Origin: Cyclobacterium plantarum
Lineage (GTDB): Bacteria > Bacteroidota > Bacteroidia > Cytophagales > Cyclobacteriaceae
Direction of reading: 5' to 3'
NCBI RefSeq assembly: GCF_011290685.1
Contig: NZ_JAANYN010000004.1
Span: 1 to 64,000, forward strand
DNA length: 64,000 bases
Shown here: one piece after another, positions 1 to 8,430 of the stretch
How positions within the stretch are numbered: position 1 is the first letter of the stretch
Layout: each line of letters begins with the position of its first letter
Made by a program: the position numbers and the translations under genes
Notes under the pieces: generated by a model
Databases searched by the model: none
Told to the model about the DNA's origin: nothing
The model's input: the letters and a program-made list of their open reading frames with translations, nothing else

Positions 1-178
1 TAATTATTCAAATCCCTTTCATAATTAATCAGATTTATACATGGGCATCCCTAAATCGTCGGATTTCGTAGAATTTAATAATCGAACTCAGGTATTTAGG
101 ATGCCGGGTGGAATTGATTGGCTGACCCGGATTTAGAAATTGGAATACGTTTTTCCATTTCACTAACCGTTGACGGTT
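1..178. promoter_or_regulatory. cydA upstream region with palindrome at the start codon
   Basis: No gene is visible here. The last 14 bases before the cydA ATG (165-178) form a perfect inverted repeat, AACCGT-TG-ACGGTT, that ends exactly where the ATG begins. This could be an operator for control of the oxidase genes, but no regulator is known for it and chance cannot be excluded. No clear TAnnTTTG -7 box was found nearby, so the promoter may lie further upstream. Confidence 0.3.
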
Positions 179-1561
179 ATGGACGTAGAGATTTTATCAA
201 GGATTCAATTCGCATTTACGATCGCGTTCCATTACATCTACCCGCCCCTTAGTATTGGCCTGGGACTGATCATGGTGATCATGGAGTCCTTGTATTTGAA
301 AACGGGAAATAAAGAATATGAAATCCTGGCCAAATTCTGGACCCGGATTTTTGCCCTGACTTTCGGCATTGGCGTGGCGACCGGAATTGTAATGGAATTT
401 GAGTTTGGGACCAACTGGGCCACTTATTCCCGCTATGTAGGCGATGTATTTGGAAGTGCACTGGCGGCAGAAGGCATTTTTGCTTTTGCCCTGGAAAGCG
501 GTTTTCTGGGGGTGTTGCTGTTTGGCTGGAACAGGGTAAAGCCCTGGGTGCACTGGGTAGCCACCATGGGCGTCTTTTTAGGGTCTATGTTTTCAGCGGT
601 TTGGATCGTTATTGCCAATAGTTGGCAGCAAACCCCAGCCGGTTTCCATGTGGTGGGAGAGGGGATGGAAGCCAGGGCTGAGATCACCGATTTCTGGGAA
701 ATGGTATTTAACCCTTCCAGTATGGACCGGTTGATTCATACCTGGCAGGGTGCCTTTCTGGCTGGAGCGTTTCTGGTTTTAAGTGTGCATGCCTATTACT
801 TACGCAAAGGCCGCTTTGTGGATATCTCCAAAAAAGCGTTCCACATCGCCCTGGTCGTAGCTACCATTTTTTCCCTGTCTCAATTGGTTTCCGGTCACAG
901 TTCGGCAAACGGCGTGGCAGTGAATCAGCCTGCTAAATTGGCGGCATTTGAAGGACATTTTGAAGCGGACGCTCCAGGAGACATGTATTTGTTTGGATGG
1001 GTAGACAAAGAATCGCAACAGGTATGGGGAATAAAGGTGCCCGGAGGGCTTTCATTTCTTTTGGATTACCGCTTTGATACACCGGTTACCGGCCTCAATG
1101 CCTTCCCGGAAGAAGACAGGCCCTCCCAGATCAACGCCGTTTTCCAGTTCTACCACATCATGGTATCCATAGGAATGTTTTTGATTGCACTGACTTTATT
1201 TGCCTGCTACAAGTGGATCAGGGGTGACTTGTTTGAAAGTAAAGGCCTGCTCTGGGTTTTTTCCTTTTCGGTGATCCTGCCCCAGATAGCCAATCAGGTA
1301 GGTTGGTTTGCGGCAGAAATGGGCCGGCAACCCTGGGTGGTATATGGCCTATTGCGTACCAGCGATGCGCTGAGTAAATCGGTGACGGAAAATCAGGTGC
1401 TCTTTTCCTTGATCATGTTTTTCTTTATCTATAGCCTGTTGTTGCTCTTATTTTTATATTTATTGAATAAAAAGATCAAGCACGGGCCCTATGGAGAACA
1501 GGAAGACGATGACCTTCCGTTTCAAAGGGAAGTGGCCCAATCATTTTCAAAACCTAACTAA
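179..1561 (+). CDS. cydA: cytochrome bd ubiquinol oxidase subunit I
   Basis: This is the heme-bearing subunit of the bd-type terminal oxidase, which oxidises quinol and reduces oxygen to water in the inner membrane with high oxygen affinity. The N-terminus has the FHYIYPPLSIG segment with His18, the position of the heme b595 ligand. The Glu residues of LAAEGIFAFALES and the GRQPW motif, next to the Met ligand of heme b558, are present. At about 460 residues with a short loop between the GHSSANG and INAVFQFYH segments it resembles the short Q-loop class. The ATG at 179 is preferred over the in-frame TTG at 170 because the family starts shortly before this helix. It is 6 nt upstream of cydB and surely cotranscribed. 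Family assignment is certain. Confidence 0.97.
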   Translation: MDVEILSRIQFAFTIAFHYIYPPLSIGLGLIMVIMESLYLKTGNKEYEILAKFWTRIFALTFGIGVATGIVMEFEFGTNWATYSRYVGDVFGSALAAEGIFAFALESGFLGVLLFGWNRVKPWVHWVATMGVFLGSMFSAVWIVIANSWQQTPAGFHVVGEGMEARAEITDFWEMVFNPSSMDRLIHTWQGAFLAGAFLVLSVHAYYLRKGRFVDISKKAFHIALVVATIFSLSQLVSGHSSANGVAVNQPAKLAAFEGHFEADAPGDMYLFGWVDKESQQVWGIKVPGGLSFLLDYRFDTPVTGLNAFPEEDRPSQINAVFQFYHIMVSIGMFLIALTLFACYKWIRGDLFESKGLLWVFSFSVILPQIANQVGWFAAEMGRQPWVVYGLLRTSDALSKSVTENQVLFSLIMFFFIYSLLLLLFLYLLNKKIKHGPYGEQEDDDLPFQREVAQSFSKPN

Positions 1562-1567
1562 GATCAG

Positions 1568-2605
1568 ATGGAAACATTAGCCGGTATCGATTATCCCACA
1601 CTTTGGTTTCTGGTGGTAGGAGGCTTGTTTTCGGGATATGCCATTCTGGATGGATTTGATTTTGGAGCAGGAGCCTGGCATTTGTTTTTTAAAAAGGAAA
1701 AAAGCAGACGCCTGGCACTGAATGCCATTGGGCCGGTATGGGATGGCAATGAGGTTTGGCTGGTTATTGGTGGAGGAGCCCTTTTTGCCGGATTTCCGGT
1801 AATGTATGCTACCTTGCTTTCCGGCATGTACATTCCCTTTATGCTGTTTTTGATGTTCATCATTTTTCGGGCCGTGTCCATTGAATTTCGCGGCAAAGAG
1901 GAAATGGCCTGGTGGCGAAAAATGTGGGACATCTCTTATTCCGTATCCAGCTTCATTTTACCTTTTTTGCTGGGCATCGTGCTGGGAAATGTGTTGCTGG
2001 GCTTGCCCATAGGAGAGAATTTTGAATACGAGGGTGCTGGTTTTTTTACCTTCCTGAATCCATTTGCACTGATGGTAGGTATTTCTACACTGGCGCTGAT
2101 GATGAGCCATGGCGCCATCTACCTGCTATTGAAAACAGAAGGTAGGATGTACGCCAAACTTACCGTTTTACTAAAAAAGGGCATGATTTTCTTTATGGTG
2201 AGCTTTGGTATCACCTCCCTGTATACGCTGATTTTTATTCCGCATCTTTCAGATACCTTCAGAAATCAACCCGTTTTATTTATTGTTCCACTCCTGGTGT
2301 TTTTGAGCATAGCCAATGTACCCCGCTTGTCGAGTAAAAAGAAATACGGGCAGGCTTTCTTTTTTTCTTCCCTGACGATTAGTTTGTTGCTGGTGTTGGT
2401 AGCGATCGAATTGTATCCCAACCTGCTGGTGTCTACCCTGGATCCCAAATATAACATCACCGTCTATAATGCCGCTGCTTCGGACAAGTCTCTGGGCATC
2501 ATGCTGACCTTTGCAGCTATAGGTACCCCGCTGGTAATTGGGTATACGACCTTTGTCTACCTCACCTTTCGCGGCAAGGTCAAGATCGATGAGATGAGTT
2601 ATTGA
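1568..2605 (+). CDS. cydB: cytochrome bd ubiquinol oxidase subunit II
   Basis: This is the second large membrane subunit of the bd oxidase and pairs with CydA. The N-terminal helix carries the family motif GYAILDGFDFGAGAWHLF, followed by IGPVWDGNEVWLV. About eight to nine hydrophobic segments are visible across 345 residues, a normal length for the family. It begins 6 nt after the cydA stop, so the two form an operon. No CydX-like small ORF or CydCD transporter follows; the next gene is unrelated. Assignment is certain. Confidence 0.97.
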   Translation: METLAGIDYPTLWFLVVGGLFSGYAILDGFDFGAGAWHLFFKKEKSRRLALNAIGPVWDGNEVWLVIGGGALFAGFPVMYATLLSGMYIPFMLFLMFIIFRAVSIEFRGKEEMAWWRKMWDISYSVSSFILPFLLGIVLGNVLLGLPIGENFEYEGAGFFTFLNPFALMVGISTLALMMSHGAIYLLLKTEGRMYAKLTVLLKKGMIFFMVSFGITSLYTLIFIPHLSDTFRNQPVLFIVPLLVFLSIANVPRLSSKKKYGQAFFFSSLTISLLLVLVAIELYPNLLVSTLDPKYNITVYNAAASDKSLGIMLTFAAIGTPLVIGYTTFVYLTFRGKVKIDEMSY

Positions 2606-2695
2606 AGGCAATTTTCCGGATGATTTGAGCGGTAGGCCTTTGCCTTTTAGTTGGATTCCTGTATATTTCCTAATGAACCAGTAAACCCAAAAACC

Positions 2696-3640
2696 ATGAA
2701 GATAACGTCCCGCCTCCGCAAAATCAGTTTTTCTGCTCTTTTCTTTCTTTTTCTTCTCCCAGCAATTGGTCAAGACCTGGATGTCAAAGACCAGGCCTTT
2801 CTGGATCTGGTAGCCGAGGACGTGGAGGTAAAGAAATTGGCAGATGGCTTTCGGTTTACCGAGGGGCCCGTCTGGAACAAGGAGGAAGGTCATTTGCTGT
2901 TTAGCGATATTCCCGCCAATACCATCTATCGTTGGAGTCCCGGAGAGCCGGTGAACGTCTTTCGGGAGCCAAGCAATAACTCCAATGGCCTCACCTACGA
3001 TGCAGCAGGGAACTTGCTGATGGCCGAGCACAGCGGCAGAAAGATTGCCCGGCTCAGTTCGGACGGAGATTATGAGGCAGTAGTAACGGAATACAAAGGT
3101 ACATCGCTCAACAGCCCGAATGATTTGATTGTACACAGCAATGGAGCCATCTATTTTACTGACCCCCCTTATGGACTCCCATCCGGTGCTACGGATACCC
3201 TTGGGTACAATGGAGTATACCGCTTTTACAAGGGAAAGTTGACACTGATTGCAGATGACCTGTTTCGACCCAACGGGCTGGCCCTGTCACCGGATGAGCG
3301 AACACTTTACGTAGCCAATTCCGATCAACCCAAAAAGTACATGCAGTACCCGGTCAGCAAGGGTGGTAAAGTGGGCAAGGGAATTTTGTTTTTCAACGCT
3401 TCGGGCCTTGAGGGAACGGGAAATCCGGACGGCATCAAGGTGGACCAAAAGGGAAATATTTTTGCTACCGGACCCGGAGGAGTACTTGTTTTTGCCCCGA
3501 ACGGCCGGCATTTGGGTACCATCCGCTTTCCGGAAACGCCTTCCAATCTGGCCTTTGGGGGTGCGGATGGGAAAACGCTTTTTGTAACCGCCAGGACTGG
3601 CCTGTATGCGGTGGAATTAAAGGTGGCCGGAAAGGAGTAA
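2696..3640 (+). CDS. SMP-30/gluconolactonase family protein, secreted
   Basis: This is a six-bladed beta-propeller lactonase of the SMP-30/gluconolaconase/LRE type, which hydrolyses sugar lactones using a divalent cation. The metal-binding positions of the family are visible: Glu in FRFTEGPVW, Asn in SLNSPNDLIV, and Asn and Asp in RPNGLALSPDERTLYVANSD. The start at 2696 gives a Sec signal peptide ending near PAIGQ, so the enzyme is likely periplasmic; an in-frame upstream codon at 2651 would spoil it. It stands 3 nt before an enolase-superfamily enzyme, which suggests joint action on an oxidised sugar: lactone opening followed by dehydration or isomerisation of the acid. The substrate is not known. 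Confidence 0.88.
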   Translation: MKITSRLRKISFSALFFLFLLPAIGQDLDVKDQAFLDLVAEDVEVKKLADGFRFTEGPVWNKEEGHLLFSDIPANTIYRWSPGEPVNVFREPSNNSNGLTYDAAGNLLMAEHSGRKIARLSSDGDYEAVVTEYKGTSLNSPNDLIVHSNGAIYFTDPPYGLPSGATDTLGYNGVYRFYKGKLTLIADDLFRPNGLALSPDERTLYVANSDQPKKYMQYPVSKGGKVGKGILFFNASGLEGTGNPDGIKVDQKGNIFATGPGGVLVFAPNGRHLGTIRFPETPSNLAFGGADGKTLFVTARTGLYAVELKVAGKE

Positions 3641-3643
3641 ACC

Positions 3644-4915
3644 ATGAAAGCCAATAGGAGAAAGTTTATCAAGCGTTCTGCCCTGGCTGCGGTAGCGGGG
3701 ATGACAGCCTTTTCTACCAGATCTACTGGCAAGGCGTTGGAAGCATTGCACTGGCAGGAGGAAGCCCTGGACCGGGTGTTGACCGAACCGGTATTACGAC
3801 TGGAAGAACTGAAGGACCCGGTCTGGATTGAGACGGTAGAATTGCTGCGCAAGGGAGATAACTTTATCTGTCGCGTTCGCTCCAAATCGGGTGCCGAGGG
3901 ACTGTCGGTAAGCAATAACATGCAGATGAAGCACCTGTACCCCATTTTTGTCAACCGCATTCAGCCCTTTTTTATCGGCAAGGATGCCCGGGACTGGGAA
4001 AAGCTTTTGGAAGAGGTGTATGTGTACCAGAGCAATTACAAACTGCAAAATCTGGCCTTCTGGGTGCCCTTGGCTACGCTGGAGTTTGCCGTTCTGGATT
4101 TGTTGGGAAAATTGGCTGGCAAAAGCATGGGCGCTCTGCTGGCGGAAACCATTTACCATCCGGAGATTGCCGTCTACCAGGCCAATAATTACCGGGGAAA
4201 ATCGGCGGAGGAATCCATTGACCTGATTGAAAAGCATGTGCGGGAAACCGAGGCCCGGGCTCTGAAATTCAAGGTGGGTGGCCGGATGAGTCACAACAGG
4301 GATTTTCCGCCAGGCAGGACAGAAGCGCTAATTCCTCTGGTCAGGGAACGTTTCGGTTCGGAGATAGTGATTTATGCCGATTCCAACGGTTCCTATACCC
4401 CTGAGGAGGCCATACGCATTGGTAAACTCATGGAAGAATATGCCTATGATTTTTACGAGGAGCCCGTGCCGTTTGACTGGTATGAAGAAACCCGGGAAGT
4501 CACCAAAGCGATAACGATTCCGGTAGCCGGTGGGGAGCAGGAACCCAGCATGCATGGTTTTCGCTGGCTGATCAAGGAGGATGCCCTGGATATCGTGCAG
4601 CCAGATATTTTTTATTTTGGGGGCATGGTGCGTTCCATGAAAGTAGCGAAGATGGCCGCGCTGAAAGGAAAACCCTGTACCCCGCACATTTCCGGTTCGG
4701 GCCTGGGCTACCTGTACATGATGCATTTTGTGTCGGCCGTTGCCAATGCCGGACCCTTTCATGAATTCAAGGGGTTTAACAATGAAATTCCCCTGGATAG
4801 TCCTACCTCCAGCCTTAGCAGTGAGGGCGGTAAAGTCACCGTTCCTACGGGCCCGGGCCTGGGCGTTACCCTGGATCCGGAATTTGTGGCAGCGCACCGG
4901 GTGGTAACCGGGTAA
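3644..4915 (+). CDS. mandelate racemase/muconate lactonizing enzyme family protein, Tat-exported
   Basis: This is an enolase-superfamily enzyme, a group that abstracts a proton alpha to a carboxylate in sugar acids and related compounds. The N-terminus has a twin-arginine signal (NRRKFIKRSALAAVAG), so the folded enzyme is probably exported by Tat. Metal ligands of the barrel domain are visible: Asp in IYADSNGSY, Glu in FYEEPVPFDW and Glu in VAGGEQE. A candidate base His lies in PCTPHISGSG. The ALKFKVGG segment carries the lysine of the family. At 423 residues it is a normal length. It follows the SMP-30-like gene by 3 nt and shares its operon. Dehydratase activity on a sugar acid is a reasonable guess; the substrate cannot be read from the sequence. 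Confidence 0.88.
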   Translation: MKANRRKFIKRSALAAVAGMTAFSTRSTGKALEALHWQEEALDRVLTEPVLRLEELKDPVWIETVELLRKGDNFICRVRSKSGAEGLSVSNNMQMKHLYPIFVNRIQPFFIGKDARDWEKLLEEVYVYQSNYKLQNLAFWVPLATLEFAVLDLLGKLAGKSMGALLAETIYHPEIAVYQANNYRGKSAEESIDLIEKHVRETEARALKFKVGGRMSHNRDFPPGRTEALIPLVRERFGSEIVIYADSNGSYTPEEAIRIGKLMEEYAYDFYEEPVPFDWYEETREVTKAITIPVAGGEQEPSMHGFRWLIKEDALDIVQPDIFYFGGMVRSMKVAKMAALKGKPCTPHISGSGLGYLYMMHFVSAVANAGPFHEFKGFNNEIPLDSPTSSLSSEGGKVTVPTGPGLGVTLDPEFVAAHRVVTG

Positions 4916-4992
4916 TCCGGTAGGTCTGCCGGGAAAAAAGTAAAGCAAGGTTTTAGTCACTATTTAGAACAATCAACGCTAATCCATAAAAC

Positions 4993-5301
4993 ATGAACAA
5001 ATACCTATTGAATGGCAAATTGACCGCAAAGCCCGGGCATCAGGAAGCCCTTGCAGCGATTTTACTGCAAGCGTCCGAATTGGTGGCTACCGCTAAAGGA
5101 TGCAGGCTATATGTAATCGGTCAAAATCCGGACGACCCCCATTCCGTGTACATTACCGAAATCTGGGACAGCAAAGCCGACCACGACCAATCCCTGAAAG
5201 TGGAGGGAGTACGGGAGCTGATCAGCCAGGCCATGCCCTTACTGGACGGTCCGCCAGCCAAAGGGCAGGAGCTGGAGCTTCTTGGCGGTGCGGGGATCTA
5301 A
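4993..5301 (+). CDS. ABM-domain (YgiN-like) putative quinol monooxygenase
   Basis: A 102-residue protein with the antibiotic-biosynthesis-monooxygenase fold: a ferredoxin-like dimeric alpha/beta barrel. The pattern LTAKPGHQEALAAILLQ, then AKGCRLYVIGQNPDDPHSVYITEIWDSKADHDQSLK is characteristic of the PF03992 group that includes the quinol monooxygenase YgiN. It lies 77 nt downstream of the enolase-superfamily gene on the same strand and may be read through from it. The family contains oxygenases, heme-degrading enzymes and proteins without known activity, so the biochemical role is only a guess. Confidence 0.85.
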   Translation: MNKYLLNGKLTAKPGHQEALAAILLQASELVATAKGCRLYVIGQNPDDPHSVYITEIWDSKADHDQSLKVEGVRELISQAMPLLDGPPAKGQELELLGGAGI

Positions 5302-5532
5302 GCTGGCATGGGAAAAACCGGTTTGTTTTTTTGCTTCAATCTCCGAAATGCTTAATTTATTGAACGAAACCAAGGAATGCGCTGGGTTACATATTCCGTA
5401 TACATGCAACTCTCCTTCCAAGGCATAGCTTAATACAGGTGTTATGGGCAATTCGTTGCAACCGATTAACTCGGTTCCGCTATAGGAGTTGAAGAGACTA
5501 GCTTTATTGAGATTATCCGGTTGAGTTGTCAA
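5239..5532 (-). other. open minus-strand frame, possible gene remnant
   Basis: The 310-bp gap between the ABM gene and the DUF1835 gene contains a minus-strand frame open from about 5590 down to 5239 with protein-like composition (for example GELHVYGICNPAHSLVSFNK). It lacks a convincing start, and its 3' end runs through the ABM gene. I do not recognise the family. It could be the tail of a degraded gene or a chance frame. Confidence 0.2.
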
Positions 5533-5613
5533 GTCATATAGCGGGTTCCATAGTTTTTGGATTAAGATGGATAAGGTACATGATATAGAATTTATAGTTG
5601 AATATTAAATTAG

Positions 5614-6426
5614 ATGGAAAAAAACCAAACCCACATAGTATTTGGACACCAAGAACAACTAAAATGCAATATAGAACTTAGGCCATATATTGGGAAAATA
5701 GTTTCTCTGAAGGATTATCTACAAATAGGGCCATTATATAATCTACATGAATTTGAAGGAAAATATCATAGGCAGGAATGGTTTAATACCAATTTTACAT
5801 CTATGATTGAAGTATGTCATACCTACCAATGGCAGCAAGATATATTGAAAATTGAATATTTAAAACATACTTTAACTCCCAGTAGCATTTTATACATATG
5901 GTCTGGTAATTTTATTACTGATATTCTTGGAACTGCAAGATTACTTTATGAATTACGAAATATAAACATACGTATAGAAATGACAGACTTTAATAATATC
6001 CAATTGCCACATCGAAATGGAAAGCAATGGACGCCGAGTCATCTGACAGTCGTTCACTCTGAAGATTGTGGTACTGTAGCGAAATCTTTTTATCCATTAG
6101 ATTTAAAGAAGCGAAAATATTGGCAAGATCTATGGATTTCACTTGTGAAACAAAAGGGTACATTGCGAATTTTAGACGGCAAAGATAACTTTATTACAAA
6201 GGACGAAAATTATTTTGATCATTACTTGAAAGCTTATATGTCTACGGAATTTCAAAACCCAATTCGTATAGTTGGGCATGTACTAGTTGATACAGGATTT
6301 GCAGTTAGTGATCACTTCTTTTTTTGGAGGTTCAGAGAAATGGTGCAATCACATGAAGCGGAAGCAGAAGGAAACATACATGACATTAGAGAGTATCTTA
6401 TTAGATTGCCCAAGAAAGCTGAATAA
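5614..6426 (+). CDS. DUF1835 domain-containing protein
   Basis: A 270-residue protein with the DUF1835 layout: an N-terminal strand HIVFGHQEQLK, the VSLKDYLQIGPL segment, then the SILYIWSGNFITDILGTARLLYEL segment matching the family's W-G-N/H motif. The C-terminal third resembles the DUF3658 domain that usually accompanies it, with LRILDGKD, a Y-F-D-H turn and SDHFFFWRFREMV. No signal peptide or membrane segment is present, so it is cytoplasmic. The biochemical role of the family is unknown. The gene is clearly more AT-rich than the genes before it and sits at the beginning of an accessory region. Confidence 0.75.
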   Translation: MEKNQTHIVFGHQEQLKCNIELRPYIGKIVSLKDYLQIGPLYNLHEFEGKYHRQEWFNTNFTSMIEVCHTYQWQQDILKIEYLKHTLTPSSILYIWSGNFITDILGTARLLYELRNINIRIEMTDFNNIQLPHRNGKQWTPSHLTVVHSEDCGTVAKSFYPLDLKKRKYWQDLWISLVKQKGTLRILDGKDNFITKDENYFDHYLKAYMSTEFQNPIRIVGHVLVDTGFAVSDHFFFWRFREMVQSHEAEAEGNIHDIREYLIRLPKKAE

Positions 6427-6540
6427 AAAATAAGTAACTTCCTAAAATTTAATATATCAAATATCATTGGGGAGATACTTTTTTATGTCTTATGTAAAGC
6501 CGTCAAATAAGGCATTGTTTTGAATTCCCAAGTCTGAGGT

Positions 6541-6618
6541 AGAAGCATTCCCCAGGCACCTTTGGTGACTGATGAACACTGGGATGAGCTAATCAGGCTG
6601 GCAATGGAAGATATATAA
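6541..6618 (+). pseudogene. short C-terminal gene remnant
   Basis: Within the 498-bp gap between the DUF1835 gene and the antitoxin gene, one frame reads IPQAPLVTDEHWDELIRLAM and ends in DI-stop, preceded at once by a stop. The text looks like the last 25 residues of a real protein, but the family is not recognisable and no upstream part remains. The rest of this gap is AT-rich and shows only one further remnant at 6752-6892. Confidence 0.3.
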
Positions 6619-6751
6619 AACGTTTGAAACCTTTTTTTTACATTGACTATTCATTAAAAAGGTAGAAAAGACATAGACGAAATTGACTAAAGCGATTCTA
6701 AAGTGAAGAAAAATTACAGCCCATACACTGTGTAGTATCCATGCCTGCTGA

Positions 6752-6892
6752 AGCGGTGACCGAAAGTTTGCTATTTTTACTATCTTTGATGCTAGAGGAA
6801 AGAGAAGTGCTTATAAATCCGGCACGGCTACTACACTAAGCGTTACAGGGAAGTTGAAGAAGAACCAAGTAGAATGGAAATCAGTTTTATAA
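6752..6892 (+). pseudogene. short C-terminal gene remnant
   Basis: A 46-codon frame beginning directly after a TGA reads GDRKFAIFTIFDARGKRSAY and continues to TGKLKKNQVEWKSVL-stop. It has no start codon and looks like the tail of a degraded protein gene just upstream of the toxin-antitoxin pair. No family is recognised, so the call rests on protein-like text alone. Confidence 0.3.
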
Positions 6893-6924
6893 TGTAATTT
6901 CATATATTTATTAAAATTTAGACT

Positions 6925-7164
6925 ATGACACATGCAGAACGCCATATCATTGAAACTTATTCTGAGCTTTTTGAAAGCTTGAGTTCTGTAAGCAAATTAG
7001 AGTTGCTGGAACGGCTCGCAAAATCTATTAGGAAAGGAAGAAAGTCTAATGAAAAGGATTTTTTTAGTTCTTTCGGAGGATTTGTTTCAGAAAAGCCAGC
7101 CGAAGAAATCATAAAAGATATTAGGGAAAGCAGGAAATTCAGATCAAAAGACTTGAAAATTTAA
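6925..7164 (+). CDS. VapB-like antitoxin of a type II toxin-antitoxin pair
   Basis: A 79-residue protein whose N-terminal half (ERHIIETYSELFESLSSVSKLELLERLAKSI) forms predicted helices and whose C-terminal half is short, charged and probably unstructured until bound (SFGGFVSEKPAEEIIKDIRESRKF). This organisation, its size and its place 3 nt ahead of a PIN-domain gene identify it as the cognate antitoxin. By analogy with the class it should neutralise the toxin and may repress the shared promoter. The DNA-binding fold type cannot be told from the sequence. Confidence 0.75.
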   Translation: MTHAERHIIETYSELFESLSSVSKLELLERLAKSIRKGRKSNEKDFFSSFGGFVSEKPAEEIIKDIRESRKFRSKDLKI

Positions 7165-7167
7165 AAT

Positions 7168-7572
7168 ATGCAATATTTGCTTGACACAAGTACATGTGTA
7201 TTTTTTTTAAGAGGGGAACTCCATCTAGACGAAATCATCAAGGAAAAAGGTCTTGAGAATTGTTTCATCTCTGAAATAACAGTTTTTGAACTGAAATACG
7301 GAGCAGAAAATAGCGATGATCCCAAAAAATCTCACATAGCGGTTGATAAATTTGTTAAGGGACTAACCATCATTCCAATTTTTGGGATAGTAGACCAGTA
7401 TGCAAATATCAAAGTCTTGCTTCGAAAAAAAGGAACACCTATGCATGATGAATTTGACTTGATAATTGGTGTTACTGCACAAGCAAATGAAATTATTTTA
7501 GTAACCGACAACATTAAAGACTTCCGGCATATTGAAAACCTAAAACTAGAAAACTGGGCTGAAAGAAAATAA
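7168..7572 (+). CDS. VapC-like PIN-domain ribonuclease toxin
   Basis: A complete PIN-domain protein of 134 residues. The family's acidic residues are visible: Asp6 in YLLDTSTCVF, Glu in ISEITVFELKYG, the Asp residues around MHDEFDLIIGVTA and Asp in ILVTDNIKDF. PIN toxins of this type cleave RNA with Mg2+ or Mn2+, often tRNA or rRNA, when freed from the antitoxin. It follows its antitoxin by 3 nt and is followed by a hairpin terminator at 7574. Unlike the PIN relic at 19.7 kb, this copy is intact. Confidence 0.88.
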   Translation: MQYLLDTSTCVFFLRGELHLDEIIKEKGLENCFISEITVFELKYGAENSDDPKKSHIAVDKFVKGLTIIPIFGIVDQYANIKVLLRKKGTPMHDEFDLIIGVTAQANEIILVTDNIKDFRHIENLKLENWAERK

Positions 7573-7573
7573 C

Positions 7574-7615
7574 TTCCCTGTAATTAGAGGTATTATAGGG
7601 AATGGTTTTCCCCTT
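7574..7615 (+). terminator. hairpin terminator after the toxin gene
   Basis: TTCCCTGTAAT (7574-7584) pairs with ATTATAGGGAA (7592-7602) through an 11-bp stem with one G-T pair and a 7-nt loop. A T-rich stretch (TGGTTTTCC) follows. It starts one base after the toxin stop codon, where an operon terminator is expected. Confidence 0.55.
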
Positions 7616-7724
7616 TTGTTTTTATGGTGCCGGGAGATTTTAAAAGTAGCAGTTTTTAAGTTGATCGTTGGTTTGGGTCTCCTTTTTCAGTAGAAAGGTA
7701 TAGCGTTAATCCTAAATAAGTGGC

Positions 7725-7961
7725 ATGAGTACTTTAACAGATAAAAAAATCAATAGAGCCAAAAAAGTCTGGTTTACGGAAGAAATGCTTTATGTCTTAT
7801 TGGAAGATGGAAGAGAAATCGGTGCTCCAATTGAATGGTTTCCCAAACTTCGGCAAGCGTCAAAAGAACAGTTAACTAATTGGAGGTTAAACGGAGGAGG
7901 AATTGGAATTCACTGGGAAAGCCTAGATGAAGATCTCTCAGTTAATGGATTATTAAATTAA
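7725..7961 (+). CDS. DUF2442 domain-containing protein
   Basis: A 78-residue protein matching DUF2442: VWFTEEMLYVLLEDGREIGAPIEWFPKL, then NWRLNGGGIGIHWESLDEDLSVNGLL. Such proteins commonly stand next to a DUF4160 protein as a putative toxin-antitoxin-like pair. No DUF4160 gene is found beside it here, so it appears to be an orphan. The function is unknown. Confidence 0.8.
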   Translation: MSTLTDKKINRAKKVWFTEEMLYVLLEDGREIGAPIEWFPKLRQASKEQLTNWRLNGGGIGIHWESLDEDLSVNGLLN

Positions 7962-8079
7962 ACCAAAATAATTGAGCCTGTTCCTAATATACAAGCATTC
8001 TGACTCGGCTTTAAAGGGTAAGTGCGTTGTAGGTATTTCTTAACCGGACCCCTGAGGTTTTTAAAGCCTCGGCGGTCTT

Positions 8080-8217
8080 TCATTTTTTGGCAAATAAGCG
8101 CAGGGCCCAATCCGGGTTGATCCGGTACAGGTCATCCATTTTGCCATTTCCACCCTCCGTAACCAGCCATATTTTGTCGGCTATTTTCGTCCCTGTAGTT
8201 GAGTTATAGGTTAGAAA
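8080..8217 (-). pseudogene. C-terminal remnant of an unidentified gene
   Basis: The minus strand encodes a 40-residue tail reading IADKIWLVTEGGNGKMDDLY and ending NPDWALRLFAKK-stop. There is no start and upstream codons in frame hit a stop. It overlaps the end of the glycosidase-like remnant at 8204. The text is clearly protein-like and may come from a secreted protein, but I cannot name the family. It is part of the 830-bp stretch (7962-8798) without an intact gene. Confidence 0.4.
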
Positions 8218-8430
8218 AGGTCAAAAACAGGATGCTTTTGGGTGGCATCACGAACTCTCCGGCCTGCACATTCTTGCCCTGAATTCCAGGGTTTTTCGGA
8301 TCTTTGTTTTTTTAAGCTGGAAAGCGGGTGGTTTCAGGCTGTACTTTTTGCAGTGGGAAAAAATGCGTTCCACTATCGAGAGGTTTATTGACCAGAAACC
8401 AAGCGCAAGGGCTGCAAATCATAGTTGGAA
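8204..8430 (-). pseudogene. C-terminal remnant of a glycoside-hydrolase-like gene with in-frame stop
   Basis: On the minus strand a frame reads WFLVNKPLDSGTHFFPLQKV and QPETTRFPA, meets a TAA, and continues in the same frame with GIQGKNVQAGEFVMPPKSIL then FLTFSNL-stop. The ending resembles the last strands of a C-terminal beta-sandwich of a glycosidase (proline-rich turn, then P-x-S-I-L-F-L). The internal stop, lack of an N-terminus and overlap with the next remnant show that it is dead. The plus and minus frames between 8500 and 8810 look like noise, although one minus frame (SKSDDRINYFGAKIKPE) faintly recalls an acyl-CoA ligase C-terminus. Confidence 0.45.

Noticed and set aside
2276-3136. 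286-codon minus-strand open frame over cydB and the SMP-30 gene
   Set aside because: It lies opposite two genes with clear family motifs, spans their junction, and its text is low-complexity antisense sequence without any family.
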